The position numbers and the translations under genes are program-made. This document shows positions 1 through 7,548 of a stretch of 8,730 nucleotides of DNA, in pieces. Location of the stretch: NCBI GenBank assembly GCA_023250755.1, contig JAHFAC010000061.1, positions 1 to 8,730 on the forward strand, written 5' to 3'. This DNA comes from Bacteriovoracaceae bacterium (GTDB lineage Bacteria; Bdellovibrionota; UBA1018). The notes beneath the pieces were generated by a model. That model saw only the letters and a list, made by a program, of their open reading frames with translations. It made no database searches and had not been told where the DNA came from. The stretch's first letter is position 1; each line of letters begins with the position of its first letter.

Positions 1-278
1 CATATACAGGGCAGATCAAGTTGGTTTTAGATCGATTAGACGAGAAATCTCTGGTGGTTGATACGAGCTCAGTTTGGCTTCCTTTCTTGAAAGGAACAGT
101 TGAAGGCAAGGTGAAATCTGCAATTGCAGATGCCAATCTCAACTTGAAGAAGAAAGAAATCATAATTGTCGAGAACTTGCCTGTGCCATCCGGACTGCTT
201 GGGCTTTCTCTCAAACTTAAGGACGTTCAGTCCGAACCGAAGGGTCACCTTGTTTTATTTTTGGAGTACGCACTATGA
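1..278 (+). CDS. 3' end of an unidentified protein gene (partial)
   Basis: The reading frame is open from base 3 to the TGA at 276-278, so the window begins inside the gene and shows its last 91 codons. A TTG lies at base 21, but the frame continues upstream of it and there is no reason to start there. The visible part is rich in alternating hydrophobic and charged residues (for example EIIIVENLPVPSGLLGLSLK and the end LVLFLEYAL), which suggests beta-strands. No catalytic motif, membrane helix or family signature is recognisable. The stop overlaps the start of the next gene in an ATGA arrangement, so the two are very likely co-transcribed and translationally coupled. Since the neighbour is secreted, an envelope role is possible, but that is inference only. 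Confidence 0.7.
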   Translation, partial: YTGQIKLVLDRLDEKSLVVDTSSVWLPFLKGTVEGKVKSAIADANLNLKKKEIIIVENLPVPSGLLGLSLKLKDVQSEPKGHLVLFLEYAL

Positions 279-817
279 AAAATAATTGGATTGGATATTT
301 AATTGGAATTTTTGTTTTGAGCAGCTCTTTTTCAGGGAGCGCACGAGCCGATGAGGGGACTGGGGTGCCGGTCAGCGCGATCGAGCTGACCGGCTTAGGG
401 GCATATGCCGGGCGCAAACTGAGTGTATTTTACGTGAGTGGCCGGGAGTCGGTGATCGGCACGGGAGGCCAGACTCTGCGAGTGAGTGTCATACACTGTG
501 CACCGACAGTGCTCTCAATGAGTGGCGCGGGGGAAGTGCTGATTCCTGCAGTCAGGGTAGAGCGAGCAGGACTATTTGATGCGCTTAATTTTGTGGTTTT
601 CGTAGTACACCGACCTGGTCAAGAGCAGGTGTTTCTCAAAAACCCAGATGGAACACGTCCCCGGGATCCTCGTATTTCGTTAGCCAGCCCAGCGGAGTCC
701 ATTTCAGCAGAAGTATGGAGCTACGAGAAAATGTATTTTGTAAGCCTGACCAAGCTCAATCAACTTAGGTTGGATCAGGGAGAGCGTGAGACGGTTGTGG
801 TGAACTTGTCAAAGTGA
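275..817 (+). CDS. secreted protein of unknown function
   Basis: This 180-residue protein starts at an ATG whose ATGA overlaps the preceding stop. A GGAG Shine-Dalgarno sequence sits 8 bases upstream inside the previous gene. Residues 1-25 look like a Sec signal peptide: Lys2, a hydrophobic core (YLIGIFVLSSSF), then small residues ending SARA before DEG, a good signal peptidase I site. No lipobox cysteine is present. The mature part (about 155 residues) is beta-rich with a single cysteine near residue 75 and no motif I recognise. It is predicted to be periplasmic or secreted. Its coupling to the upstream gene suggests they act together. The frame closes at TGA 815-817, with no gene between it and the convergent tRNA gene. 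Confidence 0.75.
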   Translation: MKNNWIGYLIGIFVLSSSFSGSARADEGTGVPVSAIELTGLGAYAGRKLSVFYVSGRESVIGTGGQTLRVSVIHCAPTVLSMSGAGEVLIPAVRVERAGLFDALNFVVFVVHRPGQEQVFLKNPDGTRPRDPRISLASPAESISAEVWSYEKMYFVSLTKLNQLRLDQGERETVVVNLSK

Positions 818-883
818 TCAAGCCAGTATCTAGGATTCCACTATGGGTAGTCGTGCTCGGTTTCTTTGGCTAACCCTTTAGAG
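818..883. other. intergenic gap between convergent secreted-protein and tRNA genes
   Basis: No reading frame, no stem followed by a T tract and no repeat was found in these 66 bases. A spaced AGCCA/TGGCT pair is present but too distant and short to be called a terminator. Confidence 0.5.
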
Positions 884-957
<74 letters not shown>

Positions 958-1061
958 AGATAAATTTTAAAAAAACCAATAGAAAAACTAAGGGGCTGTA
1001 TCAAACTCCAAAAGGACCAAGGATAGTCTTAGCCCGATTTGGAGCAGCGTGCAACTCCTGG
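958..1061. other. spacer between yggS and tRNA-Arg
   Basis: This 104-base stretch has no gene. On the minus strand it is AT-rich next to the tRNA and contains TTGATA (999-1004) and TAAAAT (964-969). These are not spaced as one promoter, so an independent tRNA promoter is possible but not demonstrated. No intrinsic terminator follows yggS, so read-through into the tRNA is equally possible. Confidence 0.4.
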
Positions 1062-1751
1062 CTATCGGTCTTTTCGGGGTCCAAAGAGCGCAGTTCCTAC
1101 GCGGACGTGCGTGGCCCCTGCTTGAATGGCTAATTCAAAATCATCACTCATCCCCATAGAAAGGGCATCTTGGGTAAAGGGTCGGCATTGCTTCTCGAGT
1201 TCGCGCAGGCTCTGAAAGGCCCCACTCATCCGTTCGCGTGTCCCAGGCTTAGGGATGCTCATGAGCCCCATGAGTTGGAGTTTGGGATTGTGTGACAAGG
1301 CTTCAGCAAATTTCGGTGTGTTTTCTGGAAAAATTCCACTTTTTGTAGATTCTCGGTCAAGATTTACTTCAATGAACACAGGAAGAGATCCGTCTCTGCC
1401 CGCAATCTCCCAGCGCTTAGACAGCTCTTCGCCCACTCGTAGCGAGTCGATAGAGTGCACAGAATCAACCCATGGAACAAGGGCCTTTATTTTATTACTT
1501 TGCAGATGGCCAATGAAGTGCCAGCGAATGCCTGTGCAGCCTCGCTTTTCAAGTTGACCTGCCTTCTCTACTAGTTCTTGTACATAGTTTTCGCCAAAAT
1601 CTCTTTGCCCTAGATTGTAAAGTTCTTCTATTTTTTCGAGAGGGTGAGTTTTGCTTACAGCAATGAGTGTGACGTCCCCTTCCCTTTTTAAGGCAGCTTG
1701 TTGAACTTGATCTATAACTTTCTGGTATCGCTCAGTCAGGGAGAGCGTCAT
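1062..1751 (-). CDS. yggS: YggS/PLPBP family pyridoxal 5'-phosphate homeostasis protein
   Basis: This 229-residue protein has the usual length of the PLP-binding YggS/PROSC family. These are cytoplasmic single-domain proteins related to the alanine racemase barrel, and they buffer PLP rather than catalyse a known reaction. Visible signatures are AVSK with the PLP-Schiff-base lysine at 34, FGENYVQE (52-59), HFIGHLQSNK (78-87), the phosphate-binding SMGMSDD (198-204), and RVGTALFG near the C-terminus. Every expected landmark is intact. The ATG start lies 1 base after the maf stop. A modest AGAGAG purine stretch precedes it, so it is probably translated from the maf transcript. A tRNA-Arg gene follows on the same strand. 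Confidence 0.96.
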   Translation of the reverse strand: MTLSLTERYQKVIDQVQQAALKREGDVTLIAVSKTHPLEKIEELYNLGQRDFGENYVQELVEKAGQLEKRGCTGIRWHFIGHLQSNKIKALVPWVDSVHSIDSLRVGEELSKRWEIAGRDGSLPVFIEVNLDRESTKSGIFPENTPKFAEALSHNPKLQLMGLMSIPKPGTRERMSGAFQSLRELEKQCRPFTQDALSMGMSDDFELAIQAGATHVRVGTALFGPRKDR

Positions 1752-1752
1752 T

Positions 1753-2424
1753 CTATTTTCTCTCTATTTTTTCTGAGGATTTTCTCGGATATTTCCAAAT
1801 TGAAATGCCAAATCGTTCTTCTAAGTCAGTCAAGAGCTGCGCCATGGGTAGGCCGACGACGTTGGTGTAACTTCCATTGATCCGTTCGATCAAAGCCATT
1901 CCCACTCCCTGTGCAGCGTATGCACCCGCCTTATCCATTGGCTCACCTGTTTTGATGTAGCTACGGATAGCGTCATCGGAGAGCGCTCGCATTTTTACAT
2001 GGGACGAGACGACTCTCACATGAGGGGTTCCATCCGGAAAGGGCAAAAGGCAGTAGGCGGTCAAAACGGTATGTGTTTTTCCGTTCAGCTTTTTGAGCAT
2101 TCGAAAGGCGTCGCCTTTATTTTTGGGTTTTCCGAGAACAGTGTGCTCATCAGGAGCAATGACGATGGTATCTGCAGCGATAATGAGGTTCATCTCATTT
2201 GCAGAGATGTGCTTAGGATGATTGAGGGTAGCAGCCCATGCTTTTTCACTTGCGAGTCGGCTGACGAGGCTGTGAGGGGCTTCGCCTGATTTTCTTATTT
2301 CCGCAATTTCTGGAGCAGCTTTCTTGAAAAAAAGCCCTACCTGTCGCATTAACTCGATTCGACGAGGAGAGGTGGATGCAAGGATGAGGGCGGGGGGGCG
2401 AGTTCGTTTTTTCATGCACCGCAT
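1753..2424 (-). CDS. maf: Maf family nucleotide pyrophosphatase (YhdE-like, dTTP/UTP type)
   Basis: Maf proteins are cytoplasmic and hydrolyse non-canonical or selected nucleoside triphosphates to monophosphates and pyrophosphate. The N-terminal LASTSPRR loop, AADT, LGKP, GKTHTVLTA and the GEPMDKAGAYAAQG and INGSYTNVVGLP segments are all present in the family order. The DKAGAY-AAQG form is that of the YhdE branch (dTTP/UTP) rather than the YceF branch. The start is uncertain. The frame opens at a TTG at 2436 that overlaps the upstream stop as TTGA, but ATGs at 2424 and 2415 begin closer to the conserved loop, and 2424 has a weak GAAG six bases upstream. From 2424 the product has 223 residues. 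It is packed between the HATPase gene and yggS, 1 base from the latter, which implies one transcript. Confidence 0.94.
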   Translation of the reverse strand: MRCMKKRTRPPALILASTSPRRIELMRQVGLFFKKAAPEIAEIRKSGEAPHSLVSRLASEKAWAATLNHPKHISANEMNLIIAADTIVIAPDEHTVLGKPKNKGDAFRMLKKLNGKTHTVLTAYCLLPFPDGTPHVRVVSSHVKMRALSDDAIRSYIKTGEPMDKAGAYAAQGVGMALIERINGSYTNVVGLPMAQLLTDLEERFGISIWKYPRKSSEKIERK

Positions 2425-2432
2425 TGGATACT

Positions 2433-3407
2433 TCAAAAATAAAATTGGGTCGACATGAATCTGAATTGATCCCGAAATTCGCGAAAATTCGAGGTTCTCA
2501 TGAAAAAGACGGTCACCTCAGTGCGAACACGTGATTCGCTCACGAAAAAAAGACTCCCTCCTGAGCGAAAAACGGTGCCAAGACCGATCCCGGCACCAGC
2601 TATCGAGGTTCTTACTTTGTATTCTTCTTCGACGTAGATTTTTGAAATAAAATTGAGAAGACGGGCTTTATCCAAGCTGCCAAAGAGATCAACCGCAGTG
2701 ATAGCCGCGTACCGGCCGTCAAATCCCACGTGCATTTCAACCGCATGCTGGTCTTGAAGGTCGATTTTGGTAGAACGTGAGGTGGTTGCCAAGACTTGCT
2801 TTCCTAACTCATCGACAGGGGCATCGAAGATGGCGTTCATCAAAAGTTCATCCACAGCATTGGCAATGGTAGTGGCCATTCGGCTTTGGAATTTTGCTGC
2901 TAAAAGGAAATTTTTGATAGCTTCGACACCATCTTGCTTCTGTGTGGAAACTTGAAATTTCACAGTCTGGATTTTTGTCCCTTCTTTAAGAAGGAATTTC
3001 GGGCCGAAGGCGCGCTCTTGAATCGACGCTTTCACGATTTTTCCGTAATGCTGGCCAGCCTCTTTGGGGTCACCATAGTTTCTGACGATAAAATTACCGA
3101 AAAGCGGACTTTGGATCAGGTAAGGGACTCTTTCTAGGTCATCTGAACTGATGAAATGCGTTGTATTCGCATTGATTTTCTCTGAGAACAGGCCAATCGA
3201 GCTTTGAATGGCGTTTTCGAGCGCATGATAGTGTTCTTCACTGGATGTATCAGCAAAGATGACGGTAGCCCCCTCGTTGACGAGAATTTCTGCCCCTTCT
3301 TTTGGATTGGATACGGTTTGGAGCGTTAGCCCGGCAGTGATGGCAACTTGCTGGGCAAAGGCCTGATCCTCAGGGCGCTGTGAAATGAGCAGTAGGGATT
3401 TACTCAA
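2433..3407 (-). CDS. pseudo-receiver plus GHKL ATPase-like protein (candidate partner-switching kinase)
   Basis: This 324-residue cytoplasmic protein starts at TTG 3407, preceded by a good GAGG Shine-Dalgarno in the end of the STAS gene. Residues 1-130 resemble a response-regulator receiver fold (strand LLLIS, strand VIFADT with Asp53 where the phosphoacceptor would lie). The acidic pair after strand 1 and the conserved Lys of strand 5 are not evident, so phosphotransfer is doubtful. Residues about 145-305 look like a histidine-kinase-type ATPase of the RsbW/SpoIIAB kind. They show an N-box NAVDELLMNAI with Glu187 and Asn191, a G1-like DLFGS at 240-244 in place of the usual DxGxG, and a glycine-rich GAGIGLG at 271-277. 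There is no dimerisation/His-box region. With the STAS gene 6 bases upstream and a divergent PP2C gene, it is the likely kinase or anti-sigma-like partner. Kinase activity is inferred. Confidence 0.82.
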   Translation of the reverse strand: MSKSLLLISQRPEDQAFAQQVAITAGLTLQTVSNPKEGAEILVNEGATVIFADTSSEEHYHALENAIQSSIGLFSEKINANTTHFISSDDLERVPYLIQSPLFGNFIVRNYGDPKEAGQHYGKIVKASIQERAFGPKFLLKEGTKIQTVKFQVSTQKQDGVEAIKNFLLAAKFQSRMATTIANAVDELLMNAIFDAPVDELGKQVLATTSRSTKIDLQDQHAVEMHVGFDGRYAAITAVDLFGSLDKARLLNFISKIYVEEEYKVRTSIAGAGIGLGTVFRSGGSLFFVSESRVRTEVTVFFMRTSNFREFRDQFRFMSTQFYF

Positions 3408-3413
3408 TGTTCC

Positions 3414-3884
3414 TCATTCATTGCGGACCAAAAAAGCAAAATATTCTTCTGGAATGTCATCAAAAGCAGCTTTTCCGGCACATTTTGAGCATTTTAGTTC
3501 TGGGAGATTCAATTCAATTTTTTTGAGGTCTTCGCATTTAAAGAGACCGACCAGTTCTGATTTGCAGGTGGTGCAAGAAAAAGGCACGTAGATAGACTCG
3601 ACTTCTCCCCCGCAAGTAAAATTTGAAATTAGGTTGATTTGCTGGACGATTGCCGTGGAACACTCAATGAATTTGAGTTTTGATCCCTTGGATTGGGCTG
3701 TTTGAAAGTATTTGATCCAGGCTTTGACCCCAACTGAGTTAATTCGTGGCACTTCTTTGCAATTGACATGGAGTTCCGGAGGCGGAGAGCCAATCAATTG
3801 GTCAAAATTGACGCTTTCTTCGATAGAACCCGTGAGTCGGACCAGTAAAACGTTGCCTTTTTGCTCTTTAATGACATTTACCAC
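3414..3884 (-). CDS. STAS domain protein with C-terminal zinc ribbon (candidate anti-anti-sigma-like antagonist)
   Basis: The frame is open to a TTG at 3953, but that start would intrude on the divergent gene. I prefer GTG 3884, which has GAGGTG just upstream and begins right before the first STAS strand (MVNVIKEQKGNVLLVRLTGS), giving 156 residues. Residues 1-100 fit the STAS fold. INSVGVKAWIKYF (48-60) aligns with the DSSGLG phosphorylation loop of SpoIIAA/RsbV, so Ser50 is the expected phosphosite and the usual Asp is replaced by Asn49. The C-terminal 55 residues hold CTTC (104-107) and CSKC (132-135), a likely zinc ribbon not found in classical RsbV. It is the first gene of the minus-strand cluster and probably cycles between the HATPase protein (phosphorylation) and the PP2C phosphatase (dephosphorylation). 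The output target is not visible. Confidence 0.85.
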   Translation of the reverse strand: MVNVIKEQKGNVLLVRLTGSIEESVNFDQLIGSPPPELHVNCKEVPRINSVGVKAWIKYFQTAQSKGSKLKFIECSTAIVQQINLISNFTCGGEVESIYVPFSCTTCKSELVGLFKCEDLKKIELNLPELKCSKCAGKAAFDDIPEEYFAFLVRNE

Positions 3885-3887
3885 AGG

Positions 3888-3893
3888 CACCTC
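3888..3893 (-). promoter_or_regulatory. ribosome binding site deciding the STAS gene start
   Basis: On the minus strand GAGGTG lies just before the GTG codon at 3884, with the GAGG core 5 bases from it. It is the only strong anti-16S match near the beginning of this frame, whereas the far-upstream TTG at 3953 has none. This site is the main reason for shortening the protein by 23 residues. Confidence 0.6.
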
Positions 3894-3917
3894 ATCCAAT
3901 TTGTTGAATTTAGTAAG

Positions 3918-3946
3918 AATTTTAGTGAAAATATTGAAATGGAGCA
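3918..3946 (-). promoter_or_regulatory. possible promoter for the STAS-HATPase-maf-yggS cluster
   Basis: On the minus strand a TTGCTC hexamer (3946-3941) is followed after 17 bases by TAAAAT (3923-3918), which matches the sigma70 -10 consensus at 5 of 6 positions. The -35 match is poor (3 of 6). It lies in the only gap between the divergent start codons, at the right distance upstream of GTG 3884. The whole interval is AT-rich, so chance matches are easy and this is tentative. The -35 hexamer would overlap the first codons of the phosphatase gene. Confidence 0.25.
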
Positions 3947-5864
3947 ACAGCAATTTAAAGTTCGTTTTTCGGTAACGACCAAACTCCTTTTGAGTGTGGT
4001 TTTACTGCTGGTCATTATCATTGCATTTTTGAATCTATCGACCATTTTCTTGGTGACGGAGGATAAGCTCGCCTACACGTACCAGGCGCAGTCCACCGAG
4101 ACTGTGCTGGTCAGTCGAGAGTTTCTCAATATGGGAAAACGCTCCTTAGATACGCTCCGACTCAGCCTGGCTTCATTTGATCCTTTGAAAGCAGTTAACG
4201 CTCAGCAAAAAGCTGGGCTTGATTCGATTATCGGTAATCAGACGGATGTTCTGGCAGTTCAAGCCGGATTGCTCCTGACGCATTCGGGAGAGGTCAAAAT
4301 TTTGACGGAAACGCGTAAGTCAGACACCTTAAAAGAGCTTGAAATCGATGCCGATGACCTCAAAGTTTCTTCAGAGTTGATGAAAGTGATGGCACCACAG
4401 CTTCTCAAGCAATCTTTTACGTTTCTCAATGTTTCAAAGCCAGGGAGGCCCCCCCTCTTGGGAATCGCTCTGGCGGATTTGAAACTTAAAAATCTTCAAT
4501 CAGGGATGCCGATTGCCATCGCATATGTTTCACTTAAGCAGTTTGGCCTAGAAGCCAAGGCATCGCATATGACGATTGCCGATCGAGAGGGATGGGTTCT
4601 CTTTGATAGTGATCCGACTGTTTTCTTCAACAAAAAAAATATTTTAGATGATCCTCTGTATTCAACAGCAGTCGCCAACCAGCTTTCCACGGGTGCATTA
4701 GAGTACGATTTTCAGGGAACAAAATTTATTGGTAGTTATGTTCGGCCGGGCCTTGATCTGATTGTTTTGACCCGTGTTGAGTGGCGAGTGGCGATGAAGG
4801 CGACCTATGCGCTTGCAGAGCGTTATTTGTTATTGGGATTAATGGCTCTTGCTGCCGCGATTGTTTTTGCGATCTTATTCGCTAAAATGCTGACTGCGCC
4901 GATCAATCGTCTCTATCAAGCGACCAAAGAAGTCGCGGGTGGAAATTTTAACATTGCTCTTAAAAGTAAAGCGAAAGATGAAATCGGAGCTCTGTCGGAT
5001 TCGTTTGTCATGATGTCCAAAAAAATCCAAGAACTCATTCAAGAGAGTATCAGAAAAGTGCATTTGGAAAATGAATTGGCAATCGCATCGACCGTTCAAC
5101 AAACGTTGATTCCCCCCCCAAGCTATAGAAATGACTTTGTTCATATTCATAGTGTGTATAAATCCGCTGATCAATGCGGTGGAGATTGGTGGGGTTTTTT
5201 TGGCGCCAAAGATAAGATGGCTTTTATGATCGCCGATGCTACGGGGCACGGGTTACCAAGTGCTTTGATTACAGCTTCGGCTAGGAGTTGTTTTAGTGTA
5301 TTGCATAAGTTGGCGCAGGAAGATCCAGAGTTCAGCTTTTCACCCGGCGCAATGCTTGCTTATGCGAATCGGGTTGTTTTTGATGCCGCATCTGGAAAAA
5401 TAATGATGACTTTTTTCGCTGGAGTCATTGATTTCAGCAGCAAAACCTTTACTTTTGCGAACGCAGGCCATAACCCACCTTGGTTGTTTAAAAAACAAGA
5501 GGGGCGTTACGCTTTAAAAAGCCTGGTTGCCCAGGGTCAGCGTCTGGGCGAGGCGTTTGATGTGCCTCCATACGAAGAAAAATCAATCGACATTACACCC
5601 GATGATATTTTATTCATGTATACAGACGGTGTGCTTGAGGGAACGAATGCCACTGGCGAGATGTATGGAAAAACTCGTGTTCGCAAAGTCGTTGAGGCAC
5701 ACGTAGGAAGTGGGCCACAGGGCTTGGTGGAGTCATTAACAAAAGAATTTCTTGTTCATAACGGAGAAAAACCCCTGGATGATGACGTCACCCTCGCTGC
5801 AGCAAGGTTTCTTTCACCAGAGGTGTCGACTCATGGTCCAGAAAATACTGCGGCAATGACATGA
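3939..5864 (+). CDS. membrane sensor PP2C-type phosphatase (SpoIIE/RsbU family, Cache-like sensor, HAMP)
   Basis: The 641-residue protein is counted from ATG 3939. The frame extends upstream to a TTG at 3861, but those 26 codons lie antisense to the STAS gene and precede the natural charged N-terminus [10 protein letters not shown]. No strong Shine-Dalgarno is seen. A helix at 15-38 and another at 296-317 bracket an extracytoplasmic region of about 255 residues with a Cache-like strand pattern ([15 protein letters not shown]). A HAMP linker (about 315-370) and a helical stretch lead to the SpoIIE-type phosphatase (about 380-625). The metal-site motifs GGDWW (Asp416), IADATGHG (Asp433), NAGHNP, LFMYTDG (Asp563) and LDDDVT (614-619) are all intact. 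Such enzymes dephosphorylate Ser-phosphorylated STAS proteins, and one is encoded divergently 54 bp away. It ends in an ATGA overlap with the FecR gene. Confidence 0.93.
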   Translation: MEQQQFKVRFSVTTKLLLSVVLLLVIIIAFLNLSTIFLVTEDKLAYTYQAQSTETVLVSREFLNMGKRSLDTLRLSLASFDPLKAVNAQQKAGLDSIIGNQTDVLAVQAGLLLTHSGEVKILTETRKSDTLKELEIDADDLKVSSELMKVMAPQLLKQSFTFLNVSKPGRPPLLGIALADLKLKNLQSGMPIAIAYVSLKQFGLEAKASHMTIADREGWVLFDSDPTVFFNKKNILDDPLYSTAVANQLSTGALEYDFQGTKFIGSYVRPGLDLIVLTRVEWRVAMKATYALAERYLLLGLMALAAAIVFAILFAKMLTAPINRLYQATKEVAGGNFNIALKSKAKDEIGALSDSFVMMSKKIQELIQESIRKVHLENELAIASTVQQTLIPPPSYRNDFVHIHSVYKSADQCGGDWWGFFGAKDKMAFMIADATGHGLPSALITASARSCFSVLHKLAQEDPEFSFSPGAMLAYANRVVFDAASGKIMMTFFAGVIDFSSKTFTFANAGHNPPWLFKKQEGRYALKSLVAQGQRLGEAFDVPPYEEKSIDITPDDILFMYTDGVLEGTNATGEMYGKTRVRKVVEAHVGSGPQGLVESLTKEFLVHNGEKPLDDDVTLAAARFLSPEVSTHGPENTAAMT

Positions 5865-7546
5865 AGAGTGATTTTAAATTTAAACTCTGGGAGCTAGTAA
5901 GCTTATTCTTTGCCATCTTTCTTTTTGTGGCGGCATTTTTTTTATATTTCAGTGGGATATCCCTGCGTAAATATCTCCTTGGATGGAAAGAGGATGTGGG
6001 TACAGAGCAGGTCGGAAAGTTAGAAGATTTAAGCGGTGGAATCCGTCGCCAGCTTGGCACTGCGATGGAATTTCAGTCTATTAAGAAAGATACCACTCTC
6101 TATAACTTTGACACTTTAGTTACGAATGCCGGAAGTTCTGCCACCCTGACTTTGGATGGTGGGGGTTCTATTCAAATGGGACCGAGCACCATGTTGAGGC
6201 TGAGTTTTGAGACTAAACTCTCACTCCAGGGAATTTCGCGTGCAGCAACTGTAGAGGTTGTCGCTGGTAGTGTGAGTGGTCAAGCCAAAGCGATGGCAAT
6301 TGCATTAAAAACGCGTGACCAAGTGATTGAATTGGGCAAGCAAGAAAAATCAGAAAAAATTGAAGTGGCTGCAGCTCCTTTCGTCAAACCGTCACCTGCG
6401 CCGGCTCTGGTGGCAAAGCCGATGGTCTTTTTAAGTCCCGCCCCAAGTCCCAGTCCGTCTCCAAATCCATCGCCTAGCCCCAGTGCCAGTCCGTCTCCAA
6501 ATCCATCGCCTAGCCCCAGTGTCAGTCCGTCTCCAAGTCCATCACCCAGCCCCAGTCCCAGTCCATCTCCAAGTCCCATTCCGAGTCCAGTGGTGGTCCG
6601 TGTGCGAGTTCTCAGTCCAAAAATGGGAGATCATTTGAAGATCAATGCACACAACCCATCTCCCGAAAAAACGGTGTCTTTGGAGTGGGAAGTGACACCC
6701 GAGAACACAGAACTCCTCGTGGTTTTAGAGAAAAAGAATTCGGATTCATCAGCAGGTGTGGCGAATTGGAGTGAAATTCTGAAAAAGAAAGTGAGTAATC
6801 AAGAAAGAGGTCATGGAAAAACAATCATTACCTTAAATTCTCCCGGTGAATACCGAGCTGAATGGCGAAATTCACAAGGGGAGCCATTTTCTCCACGACC
6901 CGTTGTGACTCAGTTCAACTTGGATCCAGAATTTGAAGGGATTGATGTTCTACCTCATTTGGTAGGCGGGCAACAAACGGACACCAATCGCTACCAGGGT
7001 GAGCAGCTTAAGCAATTTGATATTTCTTTGCAGTGGAAGGCTTACGCTGGAGCCAAAGAATACACCGTTCGACTTTTTGATTCAGTCCAAACCAAGAAAG
7101 TGTTGCTCGAGCGGACTGTTCAAAACACTGAATTTTCGTTCAATAAGGAAAAAATATTTGCAGGGAAGATGTCTTATGTGATTTTCAGTCATTTACCATC
7201 TGGCTTTGTGGTCACCTCCGCTCCACAGTCTTTTATTTTCAGTTTCCTTGCTCCTGCATTGGTGTTGCCAGTGGATAAAGCAGTGGTTCTCAAGCGAGAT
7301 GCACCCGATGAAGCCAAAACGGTGCTCATGACTTGGCAGAAGACGAATTTCACGCAGCTTTATGAATTTCAATTGGCTAAGGACTCTGAGTTCAAGGCGA
7401 TCGTTGCACAGCAAAAGACCAAGGAGAATTTCTTCGTTCTTCAAGTGCCTGGATTTGGGCAATATTGGTGGCGAGTTCGAAGTGTCTCTGGCGGAACTTC
7501 TAGCCCCTTCAGCAAGCCCAATCAGTTTGAAATGAAGGTGAAGTGA
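5861..7546 (+). CDS. membrane-anchored FecR-domain protein with Ser-Pro linker and Ig/fibronectin-like C-terminus
   Basis: The 561-residue protein starts at the ATG of an ATGA overlap with the phosphatase stop, with no clear Shine-Dalgarno, so coupling is likely. A basic N-terminus and one helix (11-31) predict an N-in anchor with the remainder in the periplasm. Residues about 75-160 fit a FecR domain: [20 protein letters not shown], then GPSTMLRL and [10 protein letters not shown]. Residues 192-243 are almost pure Ser-Pro, encoded by 36-bp DNA repeats, and probably form an extended linker, perhaps through the cell wall. The C-terminal 310 residues contain two or three beta-rich modules with WxxY/F patterns ([20 protein letters not shown], then [20 protein letters not shown]), typical of fibronectin/Ig-like folds. 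No FecI-type sigma factor gene adjoins it. A role as envelope sensor partner of the phosphatase is inferred from the coupling. Confidence 0.85.
   Translation: MKSDFKFKLWELVSLFFAIFLFVAAFFLYFSGISLRKYLLGWKEDVGTEQVGKLEDLSGGIRRQLGTAMEFQSIKKDTTLYNFDTLVTNAGSSATLTLDGGGSIQMGPSTMLRLSFETKLSLQGISRAATVEVVAGSVSGQAKAMAIALKTRDQVIELGKQEKSEKIEVAAAPFVKPSPAPALVAKPMVFLSPAPSPSPSPNPSPSPSASPSPNPSPSPSVSPSPSPSPSPSPSPSPSPIPSPVVVRVRVLSPKMGDHLKINAHNPSPEKTVSLEWEVTPENTELLVVLEKKNSDSSAGVANWSEILKKKVSNQERGHGKTIITLNSPGEYRAEWRNSQGEPFSPRPVVTQFNLDPEFEGIDVLPHLVGGQQTDTNRYQGEQLKQFDISLQWKAYAGAKEYTVRLFDSVQTKKVLLERTVQNTEFSFNKEKIFAGKMSYVIFSHLPSGFVVTSAPQSFIFSFLAPALVLPVDKAVVLKRDAPDEAKTVLMTWQKTNFTQLYEFQLAKDSEFKAIVAQQKTKENFFVLQVPGFGQYWWRVRSVSGGTSSPFSKPNQFEMKVK
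6451..6590 (+). repeat. 36-bp tandem repeat array encoding the Ser-Pro linker
   Basis: There are three full copies of a 36-bp unit (6451-6486, 6487-6522, 6523-6558) and a partial fourth (6559-6590). Copies 1 and 2 differ by a single base, at the last position; copy 3 has several changes; copy 4 is degenerate. Each unit encodes 12 residues of Ser-Pro, Asn-Pro and one Ser-Ala or Ser-Val step. Because the unit is a multiple of 3, copy number changes would alter linker length without breaking the frame. The near identity of the first two copies suggests recent duplication. Confidence 0.9.
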
Positions 7547-7548
7547 GT

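Noticed and set aside
1255..1557. 100-codon plus-strand frame
   Set aside because: It lies wholly antisense to yggS, which has all its family motifs; no ribosome site or domain supports it.
4875..5249. 124-codon minus-strand frame
   Set aside because: It is antisense to the HAMP and PP2C region of the sensor phosphatase and has no recognisable domain.
6280..6579. 99-codon minus-strand frame rich in Gly-Leu-Gly-Asp
   Set aside because: It is the antisense shadow of the Ser-Pro repeat region; its periodic composition comes from the 36-bp DNA repeat, not from a gene.
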